A stretch of 64,000 nucleotides of DNA from Ramicandelaber brevisporus (taxonomy: Eukaryota; Kickxellomycota; Ramicandelaberales; Ramicandelaberaceae), in the NCBI GenBank assembly GCA_025201865.1, contig MU602668.1:38571-102570 (forward strand). The letters are read 5' to 3'. Every line of letters begins with the position of its first letter. The first letter of the stretch is position 1. Position numbers and translations under genes: made by a program. The notes below the pieces were generated by a model that saw nothing but the letters and a program-made list of their open reading frames with translations, did not search any database and had not been told where the DNA came from. Below are positions 36,682 to 45,751 of this stretch, piece by piece.

Positions 36682-39133
36682 CCGTTGTGGAAGGATATTG
36701 CTTTATATTGAATAACCGCATCGTTGCATCAACAGTATTCGAAGAGCTGTGCAGAATAATTTCAAACTCTTGTCTATACACCATATACCTTACATTCGCC
36801 GAACAATCGTTGTCTTTTATATTAAATGCGAACAAATAATGACCCCATGCATTGCCACATGATATGAATCGGCTAAATTTAAATGCACATAATCCATTCG
36901 GAAGTAGACATTCTACACTTGCTGGTTGGTTGTCGCGTGATTGACGCCATTTGATTCTTTCAGTGTTACTCCAAGAATCCTCTTCATTATCATCCATGAA
37001 ATCTTCTTTTTCATCCATCAAACTATCCTCCTCCTCCTCATCTATCATATCATTATCATCATCCATCAAATCATCATTATCATCATTATCACTATCATTA
37101 TCACTATCATCATCACTATCATCATCACTATCATCATCATCATCTTCTTCTCTTCTTCCTTCTTTACCTATAAAATAATAGTTTCTAGGCAAAGAATCTT
37201 GCATCTTCTTTTCCATTTCCAGTCTGGCCTGCAGGACAGACCGTAAGTTTGGCCGGCCAAAATCAAGTGGCTCACTTTTGCGCTGATTATACTTTGTGTT
37301 GTAGTGGTCCATGATTTGTGGGGAGATAAAGACATCGTCGTCATTTGAGTGATGGTTGTGGTGGTGGTGGTGGTGGTGGTGGTACGAATGTTCAAAGCGA
37401 GAGTCGTAGTAACGCTGTGGCCAGTGTTTATTATTACGATACTTATCATACTCACTAGTAAAGGCTGCAATAACAATATCCACGTTTGTAATGTCGCTTA
37501 TTTTGGCAAACGGCACATCCAAGGTATTTATAACTGTGCACACTAGCTTTCTTTTGCATGATGGAGACTTGTTGAAATCGCTGACTGCTGCCATCCAATC
37601 GCACGCATCCATGTAGTTTGACGTCGCGATCAGAGTCGCCTTGACTGGTAATAGCAAGCTTGACTCATCGGTATCGATTGACACCTGATCTCGAGTGGCT
37701 GCAATATGCTCAATGAATGCAGAGCGTGTAGCTTCTTCGTTCTTAGGTGTCACAAACACAAATCCTTCTCGTTTAGGAAGCGTCCGCTGCTTTGGGAGCA
37801 CATCATGGAGCCAGCTTGGGTAAAGTAAACCAGTTGTTGTATCCATAGTCAGACCATTAGCGCCAAGCTGAACCAACGGAGCCAGATCTATTGGGTTACA
37901 CCCGCTCTCATAATAATAGTAGTCTGAATCATCATTGAACCTCTTTGAGTCGCCCATATTGTCAGCGGCAGAATATGGCAACATGTTTGGAATGAGAGAC
38001 TCAGCAGTTAATCGCGATCCACCACCTTCAATCTCGATGAGCTTTCGCTTGAATTCATCGATGTCATTACAATCACACACTTCTACCTTGATCGAGCACA
38101 TAGAGCTGTTATTTGTCAGTTGCTCAGCGATATTGTATTTGATAAACGGCTGTAAATTCACATTCTCACCAGATTCAGCTGCTTTGTTGACAGCATCGAT
38201 TCGCAAAAATACAAACAACGTGCCAATTACATTTGGCCCTTCTGATCCTTTCGCATATAAATCATGCAAATTATGATCGACACCAGCAATCGTGTACTTT
38301 GTTGGTTTACCAACAAATACGAATTCAAACCATTTGTGCAAAGAATCAAGAATATTGTCTGGGTACGGCTTCTTGGACCGTTCGCTAATACTGGTGTTGA
38401 TGATGTCGTGCAGATAGGACTCGGCAAAGTCCGTACTAATGTACTCTGAGCCAGTTTGCGTACATTTCCAAGCTGTGAGGCGTCGCTTTCGTTGATGTAT
38501 CCAAATATCATGAATCGTTGGATACTTGCATGGTGGTGGAGCATGGTCTCCAGATATTTGATATGGATTGCGTCGTGGCTGTACTTCTGGGCACTCACAT
38601 TGCTTGATAGGAAGGGGAAGTACATTCATCATGTAGATACTCGTTACTTCTGGGGATTCTGATGCTGCTGCTACTGCTGCCTTTGAGGTGGTAGCCACGA
38701 CTGGAGGTAAAGAGCCACGATCCACAATTGCACCAAATACGCCACTCCATGAATGAACTAGTAAGTTGTTTGACTCGTTCACTTCGCCAGGCACGCCATA
38801 TCTAGCAAGAACATCCGCTTTAGTTACCCACCACATCTTGTGGCTAGTATCTGGTACAGTGCGCTCGTTGTCGACAGTGTTGTGTATGACCGGTGTTTTC
38901 GCGCCACTGCTGATAACATCGTCGAGGAAATGATGTCGAAACGGCACAGGCTCAGCTGGCTTGCCAGATCTCGTGGCTGCCCTGCCAGATCCTGCGGTAC
39001 GAGCGCGCTTTCGGGTGGGTGTTGTAGAAGATGTTGTCGTTGAATCTGCAGCTCCTTCCTTCATCTGATGTTTCATTTCAAGAAAAAGAAAAAGTATGGC
39101 AGAAAAATAAACACAAGCCTCTTGCAAAGTCAT
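36641..39133 (-). CDS. Large unrecognised protein, possibly a degraded SNF2-type relative
   Basis: An 830-residue protein. The N-terminus is Ser/Thr/Arg-rich and basic. The middle contains a Cys-rich segment (LPIKQCECPEVQ) and a stretch (VKATLIATSNYMDACDW then NVDIVIAAFTSEYDKY) resembling the ATLIVxPxHLxxQW...ADIVIxS block of SNF2-family ATPases, but no Walker A or DEAH box is visible. An eight-His run and a long Asp/Ser/Glu tract encoded by ATC repeats follow. The last ~13 residues are encoded inside the right arm of the inverted repeat, so the C-terminus may be truncated or re-made. Start is the ATG at 39133, or 39076 (MKHQMKEG). Function unknown. Confidence 0.6.
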   Translation of the reverse strand: MTLQEACVYFSAILFLFLEMKHQMKEGAADSTTTSSTTPTRKRARTAGSGRAATRSGKPAEPVPFRHHFLDDVISSGAKTPVIHNTVDNERTVPDTSHKMWWVTKADVLARYGVPGEVNESNNLLVHSWSGVFGAIVDRGSLPPVVATTSKAAVAAASESPEVTSIYMMNVLPLPIKQCECPEVQPRRNPYQISGDHAPPPCKYPTIHDIWIHQRKRRLTAWKCTQTGSEYISTDFAESYLHDIINTSISERSKKPYPDNILDSLHKWFEFVFVGKPTKYTIAGVDHNLHDLYAKGSEGPNVIGTLFVFLRIDAVNKAAESGENVNLQPFIKYNIAEQLTNNSSMCSIKVEVCDCNDIDEFKRKLIEIEGGGSRLTAESLIPNMLPYSAADNMGDSKRFNDDSDYYYYESGCNPIDLAPLVQLGANGLTMDTTTGLLYPSWLHDVLPKQRTLPKREGFVFVTPKNEEATRSAFIEHIAATRDQVSIDTDESSLLLPVKATLIATSNYMDACDWMAAVSDFNKSPSCKRKLVCTVINTLDVPFAKISDITNVDIVIAAFTSEYDKYRNNKHWPQRYYDSRFEHSYHHHHHHHHNHHSNDDDVFISPQIMDHYNTKYNQRKSEPLDFGRPNLRSVLQARLEMEKKMQDSLPRNYYFIGKEGRREEDDDDDSDDDSDDDSDNDSDNDDNDDLMDDDNDMIDEEEEDSLMDEKEDFMDDNEEDSWSNTERIKWRQSRDNQPASVECLLPNGLCAFKFSRFISCGNAWGHYLFAFNIKDNDCSANVRYMVYRQEFEIILHSSSNTVDATMRLFNIKQYPSTTEYQVLAQHRCIRF
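37000..37145. repeat. (ATC/ATT)n trinucleotide tract inside a coding region
   Basis: An imperfect trinucleotide array encoding the Asp/Ser/Asn/Glu-rich tract of the 36641-39133 protein on the minus strand. Confidence 0.85.
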
Positions 39134-39661
39134 AGATACCCAGTGAAGAAGGATGAACGTTTGACGCGTCCCACGTAGATATCTTGAAACTGATGCTTCT
39201 GTTCAGACAACTGCCCTTGTTCAACAAGTGTCCATTTCTTTTACGTATATTTGTATCGCGCTCAATGCATCTTTGTTTCTTTGTTTCTTTGTTTCTTTTT
39301 CTTCGTTGACTTCCTCGTTGTTGTGAGCTACCATGTGGTTGCTACCTTCTCGGTGGCTATCTCGTTGCAACGATGTCATACCACAGTCCCGTCTCTCCAC
39401 TACTCCGCATGATCGGGGTGTTTTTAATTCGCTCGCGGTGGCGTTCTTGGCACGGAACGCGCTATACTGACAAAGTATTTGAACAGTTTGAACGCGCTCC
39501 TGTGCTTCGTTCCGAGCGTTCTCCACACTAGTAACAAACTGCTACTCTCACACTCGCCTACCCACTCACTCGCACGCATACACGCGCACATCTTGCAGCT
39601 TTTCCTTTGTTTGATTTTTTGTTGCTGTTACTATTGTTCTCAGTAAGCTACAGACGATTAG
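39134..39661. other. Divergent promoter region
   Basis: A 528-bp region between the unrecognised gene and MATE transporter 1. It has a TTTGTTTC triplet repeat at 39270-39300, an ACGCGT site near 39160, and CT/CA-rich sequence near the MATE start. No gene is recognised. Confidence 0.45.
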
Positions 39662-41695
39662 ATGGCAGGCCGGTCACGTAACCGTAGAGACTCAAAGCGC
39701 GGCAAGTCAAGCACTGCTGGTCTCGTGGGCGAAACCAGCGCAGTTCAGTCTCCGTTTCTGGGCAACGAGCCCACCTTATCGGCAGCGTTCGCATTATATG
39801 ACCACGATGACGTTCTTGAGGAGGGCAACGAACCTGTATCTAGCAGACAAGTACCAGAGGCACTGACTGTCGACGGTACCGTGCCATCCGAGGAAACGAC
39901 GCCTTCACCGGCGCCTGCTTCATACGACGGGGATGCGATTACTGCTGGACCGACCGCTGCTGGCACGCCGGTTGAAGGCATTGAGGGAGAAGACGAAGAC
40001 GACGATGACATTGGACTGGCGTATCCGAGCGAGTATTATGACTCTGAGGTGGATATTCATGCATTTGGAACGCATGGCGCCGACGACGATGATGAGGATG
40101 AGCACGATAGCGTGGTTGCAGATGGTGGCGAGAGCCGCATTGGGCTACAGCAGCGTGACCAGATCATCGCAACCGATGTTGGCGAGAACGAGCCGCTGTT
40201 GTTTTTGCCAGCTGGCGGTCGCCGTCGTCAGCGCACTGGATTCCCCAAATTTGCCTACGAGGCAAAGCAAATCGTCAAAATGGTCACTCCGATCTCATAC
40301 ACTGCATTTATGATCAATGCCTTGGGTTTCATCACAGTGTACTCAGTCAGTAGCTTAGGCACCGAAGCCTTGGCCGCGTACGCCGCATTGACTATTGTCA
40401 GTGCAATGGCAGCGTTTTCGCCGCTCTACGGCATTGCCACTGTGCTGGAAACTCTGTGCAGCCAAGCATACACGGGTGCATCGGACAAGCGCATGACCGG
40501 ACTTTGGTTTCAGCGTGGTCTCATCATCATGACTGCCATCTACATCCCGATCGCTACTGGATTATGGTTCTCTGCACCGGTTCTTCGCCACCTTGTTGAC
40601 CCCGCTGTTGTGCCACTGACTCAGACTGCAATTCGTGCCTGGATTCCCGCCTTCTTCCTGCCGGCCGTAGTTGATTCATTCAAGCGCTACTTGTATGCTC
40701 AGAACATTGTAGTTGCCAGCGTATTTGCGCTGACTGCTGCGGTGCCTGTACATGCTCTTCTCTGCTACATCCTCGTTCTTCGTCCATCATCTTCGATTGG
40801 CCTTGTAGGCGTTGCTTTCTCGATTGCAACTGCTTACGCAGTCATGCTGATTGTGATGGTTTCGTATATGCGTATTACTGGAAATGGTCTTGCAACGTGG
40901 GGTGGCTGGTCTCGTGATGCCTTCAAAGGCTGGCGCACATTTGGTCGTCTGGCCGTTCCATCTACTCTCACAATGGCTGCCGAAGTGTGGGCTCTCGAGG
41001 CCGTTGCCATTGGCATTGCCCGCTTAGGTACATTGGCTCTTGCCATCCATCCCCTTGTCAATATGGCGCTCAAGGTTTCCGTTGGGTCCGTTCTCACTCC
41101 AATGGGCTTGGCTAGCTCCAGCCGCGTTGGAAACATGCTCGGTGCGGCCAATGCTCGCGGTGCTCGTCGTGTCGCCATGGTTGCGTTATGCCTCGGTGCA
41201 GTTTGCTCCCTCACTATTTCAGCTGTCCTGTACAAATTCTCGCGTAACTGGATTGAGCTCTTCACAAAGACTCCCGAAACTGTTGCCTTTGCCCTCACAA
41301 TCATGCCACTGGTTTGCATGATGGTGATTGTTAATGGCATGTCAACTATCCAGGATGGCATTCTGCGTGGGCAAGGTCGTCAAAAGTACGGCTTCTTTGT
41401 CAAGCTAGTCTCCTACTATGTAGTCTCCCTCCCAATCGGTTACTACGCTGCATTTAAGCGCGGCTATGGTGTCGTCGGCTTGTGGGGTGGTATGGTGCTT
41501 GGCACTGGATTGACCATGGTTGCATTACTGGCTTGGGTTTATGCGACCAACTGGCCACTTGAAGTCGAGCGCTGCAAGAAGCGCCTTGGAAAGATGAATC
41601 GTCGCCGCCGTGCACCACCCAAGGTGTCGTTTGCGAACCAATCACAAAGCTCAATTGAACCACAGCCACTCACTTCTCAAGGTGTATCAAATTAA
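39662..41695 (+). CDS. MATE-family transporter 1
   Basis: A 677-residue protein with a ~205-residue acidic, low-complexity cytosolic N-terminus and then about twelve membrane helices. MATE hallmarks are VLETLCSQAYTGASDKRMTG in helix 2/loop, GILRGQGRQKYGF and a C-terminal VGLWGGMVLGTG. MATE proteins export cationic drugs or metabolites against H+ or Na+. It is related to the two MATE genes at 45752 and 47820 but has the longest N-terminus. The start is the ATG at 39662. Substrate unknown. Confidence 0.9.
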   Translation: MAGRSRNRRDSKRGKSSTAGLVGETSAVQSPFLGNEPTLSAAFALYDHDDVLEEGNEPVSSRQVPEALTVDGTVPSEETTPSPAPASYDGDAITAGPTAAGTPVEGIEGEDEDDDDIGLAYPSEYYDSEVDIHAFGTHGADDDDEDEHDSVVADGGESRIGLQQRDQIIATDVGENEPLLFLPAGGRRRQRTGFPKFAYEAKQIVKMVTPISYTAFMINALGFITVYSVSSLGTEALAAYAALTIVSAMAAFSPLYGIATVLETLCSQAYTGASDKRMTGLWFQRGLIIMTAIYIPIATGLWFSAPVLRHLVDPAVVPLTQTAIRAWIPAFFLPAVVDSFKRYLYAQNIVVASVFALTAAVPVHALLCYILVLRPSSSIGLVGVAFSIATAYAVMLIVMVSYMRITGNGLATWGGWSRDAFKGWRTFGRLAVPSTLTMAAEVWALEAVAIGIARLGTLALAIHPLVNMALKVSVGSVLTPMGLASSSRVGNMLGAANARGARRVAMVALCLGAVCSLTISAVLYKFSRNWIELFTKTPETVAFALTIMPLVCMMVIVNGMSTIQDGILRGQGRQKYGFFVKLVSYYVVSLPIGYYAAFKRGYGVVGLWGGMVLGTGLTMVALLAWVYATNWPLEVERCKKRLGKMNRRRRAPPKVSFANQSQSSIEPQPLTSQGVSN

Positions 41696-41898
41696 TAAAT
41701 CTCCTTCTTTATTCGTTTTCATTATTCTTCGTCCTTGTTTTTCGTCTTTGTCTTCTCTCTTTTCTCTCTACTTTTCTCTCTCATTTTACGTGTTCATCAT
41801 GCGTCGTCTCTCTCGCTCACTTTAATTATCTTCAATTTCTATGGTTTAATCTCATGTTCAATTGGTGTGTATGTGTGTGTTTATGTGAAATGAGATGG

Positions 41899-42116
41899 TT
41901 ATGGATTTGACGGTTCTGGAGATGGAGTATCACTAATGGCTCCTTCTTCCTCTTCATCGTCATCCTCAACTCTGAGATTAGCAGTTGCCCTAGCCATCTG
42001 TGATACTTGAATGCTTGATTCCGTTCTTTCGAGCGAGGTGGCAATCTTTGGACTCGACTGCGATTTAGCGGAGGCTTCCTTAACCTCTACCGTCTCTGCC
42101 GTCTTTGTCGTCTCCG

Positions 42117-42149
<33 letters not shown>

Positions 42150-42591
42150 TTTGCTGTTGTGACTGAGGTTGTTGCTGGTGCGGCTGATGTCGAGCAGATA
42201 AATGATTAATCAAGAAGCTAGTTTCATCAACATCCTCATCAGGATCCATCAAGTGTTTGACTGCTCTATCGATGACCTCATCTAATAAATCAGTAAATGC
42301 CTTGTTCTCAATGAATACTTGCTGCAGTTCTGTTCTATTCAGCATTTCATCCACCTTGCGAGCTGCTGCATCTTTGAGAATTGCTACGTTATCAACCGCA
42401 TCAATGAGCTGTGGTCTTTGTTGAAGTGTATACTCCATCTCATTCCGTGCTCGCTTCTTAACACGGTGACTATACTCACTAGCTTCAAAGTCTGCCGCCA
42501 GCCGTTTTCGGAGCATATCGAAAGCACCGCTGGCTTGAACTCGCTTGACGATCTCACCCGGCAGCGGTATGGCTGTTTGATCGTCACTCAT
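41899..42591 (-). CDS. SHG1: Shg1-like COMPASS subunit (BOD1/SHG1 domain)
   Basis: A 230-residue protein. Residues ~10-105 match the BOD1/SHG1 domain: IVKRVQASGAFDMLRKRLAA at the start, then YSHRVKKRARNEM and an acidic/hydrophobic helix. The rest is Q-rich and Ser/Glu-rich. Shg1 is a subunit of the Set1/COMPASS histone H3K4 methyltransferase; BOD1 proteins in animals act at kinetochores or with SETD1. The start is the ATG at 42591. The gene is divergent from cyclin C, only 136 bp away. Confidence 0.75.
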
Positions 42592-42727
42592 CGTATCGTA
42601 TCGCACTGCACTGTTTATGCTCTTTTCTTGTGGTTTTGTTATTGTTATTGTTTTTGTTTTTGTTTCTGCTTTTTATTGTCTTACTTCATTTCTACCCTGT
42701 CGTTCGAAGCCAGTCAAGTTGAAAAGG

Positions 42728-43705
42728 ATGATGGACTACTGGGCCTCGACACAGCGTCAGCTGTGGTGTCTCGATCCTCTTGCTCTGGCCATGGCCGAAC
42801 TGCCTGATCTCGAGCACGTCTCGCCAGCCGAGCTTCGTCACGTTCGCATCTTCTACGCACTCTTTATTCAGAACATTGGCAAACGATGCCAGCTCCGCCA
42901 GGAATGCATAGCAACAGCCATTGTTTACTTTAGACGCTTTTATGCGCGCAACAACCTCTGCGACTCTGATCCTACGTTAACTGCAGTGACATCGGTGTAC
43001 GTGGCTAGTAAAGTGAGCGAGATGCCAATGCATTTGTCGCAGCTGTGCTCGGAATCCAAATCAGCAGCTCTCGAAAAGGGACTTCCCTTCCCTTATGATG
43101 TTACGAACATTGTAGAGTTTGAGTTTTACTTGCTGGAAGAGCTGGAGTTTTGCTTGATAGTTTATTTGCCGTATCAAACACTGCTAGAAGTGGCAAATGC
43201 GACTCGATTAGACAAGCAAATTATGCAGCAAACTTGGTGGATAATCAACAATAGCTTTACCTCTGATGTGTGTCTAGTCCATCCTCCCCATATGATTGCA
43301 TTGGCTGCACTGATGATTGCGTGTGGAGCTGCCGCACCACCCGTAGCTACAGCAGCCAGTGTACCGCCAGTTGGAACCAGCATCCATCGATCTACTAGTG
43401 CTTCGGGTGCTGCAGACTCGGCATCGCCTGAAATTATGAGCAACCCTACAACACCAGCTACAGCCTTTACTGCGAATGCATCTGCCACAGCGTCGAATGC
43501 ACTTGAAGTGTCGACTAGTTTAGATAGTGAACCAATAGGATCAGCAGCATATATGCGGAACTGGTTTATGAGATTGGAGGTCGATGCATCAGCTATTGTA
43601 ACCGTGGCTCAACAGTTGTTGTACATTTATTCATTTGGCGAGCCTCCATCCGATAGCCAAATACATGTGATCCTGAAGCGATTGTGCTCAGAAATGTATA
43701 AATAA
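42728..43705 (+). CDS. SSN8: Cyclin C (Mediator kinase-module cyclin)
   Basis: A 325-residue protein. The first cyclin box is at ~35-140 (ATAIVYFRRFYARNNLCDSDP, TSVYVASKVSEMP), with the family motif VEFEFYLLEELEFCLIVYLPY after it. The second cyclin fold is interrupted by a ~70-residue Ala/Thr/Ser-rich insertion (~202-274), absent from typical cyclin C. Cyclin C pairs with CDK8/Srb10 in the Mediator kinase module. Two adjacent ATGs (42728, 42731) could start it. No intron is needed. Confidence 0.85.
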   Translation: MMDYWASTQRQLWCLDPLALAMAELPDLEHVSPAELRHVRIFYALFIQNIGKRCQLRQECIATAIVYFRRFYARNNLCDSDPTLTAVTSVYVASKVSEMPMHLSQLCSESKSAALEKGLPFPYDVTNIVEFEFYLLEELEFCLIVYLPYQTLLEVANATRLDKQIMQQTWWIINNSFTSDVCLVHPPHMIALAALMIACGAAAPPVATAASVPPVGTSIHRSTSASGAADSASPEIMSNPTTPATAFTANASATASNALEVSTSLDSEPIGSAAYMRNWFMRLEVDASAIVTVAQQLLYIYSFGEPPSDSQIHVILKRLCSEMYK

Positions 43706-44309
43706 ATATGTAATGCTGCGAATCGTTTGGGTGTGTTTAGAATCATTACCATGGCTCTCATTCACAATCCTAAGTCCCTTTCCCTTCTCTCTTCCCTCTT
43801 TTGCTGAACCTCTCTTTTTTATATTTTGAAACTATTACGCGTGATGGTTCACAATCTTTTGCTGTTATTTTCCGATATCAGTCCCGAGATACGCTGATAG
43901 CATCTACAATCCAGCACTGCAGGTTTGTTTAATTTTAGAAATGCCGAAGACTGAGTTTACACTAAATTTAAGCTTCTTATGTATGCAGCAGTAGTCGCTC
44001 CAGAGATCGTGAAATGGCTGTCATTCTGCTCTCAAACCAATGAACAATCTAGATCGAGATCTAAATCTGTGAACAGTGCTGGATAAACAATTCCGTGTCC
44101 TGTCATCGTCGGTAGCTGCGGCAATGTCGGTCGGATCCGAACATGTCATCCGCAATCAGATTGACAAAACTCAGCTTCATAAACATACTACCTTCACTTC
44201 TAGAATGCGTTCTGTTGGGAATCACAAGAGGAAAAAAATAAACCACATCAACCTCTTCGATTACGCGCACGGCTATCTTTCTTTTCTTTTAGCCTTACCC
44301 TTCCAATCC
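43706..44309. other. Intergenic region upstream of HSF-like paralogue 2
   Basis: About 600 bp. It contains a TTCTAGAA palindrome (44198-44205), which resembles a minimal two-unit heat-shock element, and an AGATCGAGATCTAAATCT inverted motif near 44050. An open frame reaches upstream to 44076, but the first ATG at 44124 gives sequence with no counterpart in the paralogue. Confidence 0.4.
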
Positions 44310-45008
44310 ATGTCAACCCGGCCAAAGGGCAAATCATTCCCCTCCATTCTTTATTCGATGACAACAGATTGGCTGTCCAAAGATATCCATTTCAGCATCG
44401 GAGGTCGGTTCATTCTGATTCCGGATGTTGACAAACTACATTCTGCACTCGTGGAAGCAGCGACTACCACTGCTACTGCAGATTCTGACAATGGAGGAGA
44501 TGACTCTCAACAGGTTGTTTATGGCAACGGTGGTGGACCATGTATGAGTTCGTACAGTTCATTGCGCCGCCAGATGAGTGCATATAACTTTTCTGCTGTA
44601 GAGCCGCAGACCATGCCGCTGTTTGAGATTCCAAGTGGCGTGCTATTGTCGGCCAAGTCCCGAATATGGTTTCATCCACATTTTTATCGAGGTGCAGTTT
44701 CATGGAAGAAAGTGCCAAGAGTGGTTCCAGCGAGGAATAAGAAGAACAACAACCGCAGCAACAACAACACGTTTACTCGGCGATCATTGACACCGCCTTC
44801 GTCGCCATTAACTTCTGATTCAGACTCTCCCACACTCGGCTGCTCGTACAGAGTTGTAGTCCGCAAAACTGCAATAAAATACCGCGACGCCATCAAAGAG
44901 ATTGAGCGCCATAAAGTCGGCATAGTACTACCAAACAGAAACCGCAAAATGAGTCTGAATTTTATTCTAAACACGCCTATTAAGCTCACTCCATATAATC
45001 CTCGTTAA
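44310..45008 (+). CDS. Divergent minimal HSF-like DNA-binding protein (paralogue 2)
   Basis: A 232-residue protein, homologous along its length to 21052-21819: FPSILYSMTTDW, GRFILIPDVDKL, SYSSLRRQMSAYNF, PLFEIPSGVLLSAKSRIWF, HPHFYRG and a shared end, KMSLNFILNTPI. The HSF-type fold has the recognition-helix-like SLRRQ and HPHFYRG motifs but no coiled coil, so it may act as a monomer. The ATG at 44310 aligns with the start of the paralogue; upstream ATGs in the same frame are alternatives. Likely a transcription regulator. Confidence 0.7.
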   Translation: MSTRPKGKSFPSILYSMTTDWLSKDIHFSIGGRFILIPDVDKLHSALVEAATTTATADSDNGGDDSQQVVYGNGGGPCMSSYSSLRRQMSAYNFSAVEPQTMPLFEIPSGVLLSAKSRIWFHPHFYRGAVSWKKVPRVVPARNKKNNNRSNNNTFTRRSLTPPSSPLTSDSDSPTLGCSYRVVVRKTAIKYRDAIKEIERHKVGIVLPNRNRKMSLNFILNTPIKLTPYNPR

Positions 45009-45751
45009 AAACAATAAAACAGCAATAAAAGACAATAACAGCAATAACAATAACAACAACAACAACATAAACCTCCTTTAACTCCTCACATTCGTAACTG
45101 CAGTGTGCTGTTCGTTTGAGGCGCACATGTTGTGTGGCTCTCATGCTTTTTTCTTTGGAATTCGAACTTTCTTCTCTTCACAGATTTTTCTATTGGCTGA
45201 CTAGTTGGGAAGACAGATCATTGGATCGCGTTGTGAGAAGGTTGGATGCGAATGTGTGTGTGTGTCAATTCTCTCAGTCTGACGTTGTGACTGCGATTCA
45301 TGGTCCACGTGGACATTGAAAACAAATACTTCAAAAACACAAGTACAATCACAGCACAGCACAGCACAACGCAACCCAAAACATCGATAGCTTCGCCGCC
45401 TTCTCTTTTTACCTGCCTGCCTCAACGCAACTTCTACTTCCACTTCTGCCTCCACTTCTGTTTCTACTTCGTTTGCCTGTTTACCCATTCTTTTCAACAA
45501 CATAGCTTCCGCCAGCTGAGTTTCTCTTTTCCCCATTATATAATAAAGCTACTGTCGTCATCCCTCACTTATTACGCCATTTGACCGCCCACTTCATCCA
45601 CACTCGCGCATTCAAGTACGCTGTACCGCACCGCACCGCACCGCACTGCCTCAGTTCATTCGAGTGCTATTCTCTCTTCATTCAGTCTTAGCACTTCATC
45701 CATTTTTCACTACGCGTACACAAACACAGCAGGCAGACTACTCGCTCATCT
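45009..45751. other. Intergenic region, no gene recognised
   Basis: About 740 bp. It contains an AAC/AATAACAACAAC tract at 45035-45068, a TATATAATAAA element at 45537-45547 that could be the core promoter of MATE transporter 2, and a CCGCA repeat at 45625-45648. Confidence 0.5.
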
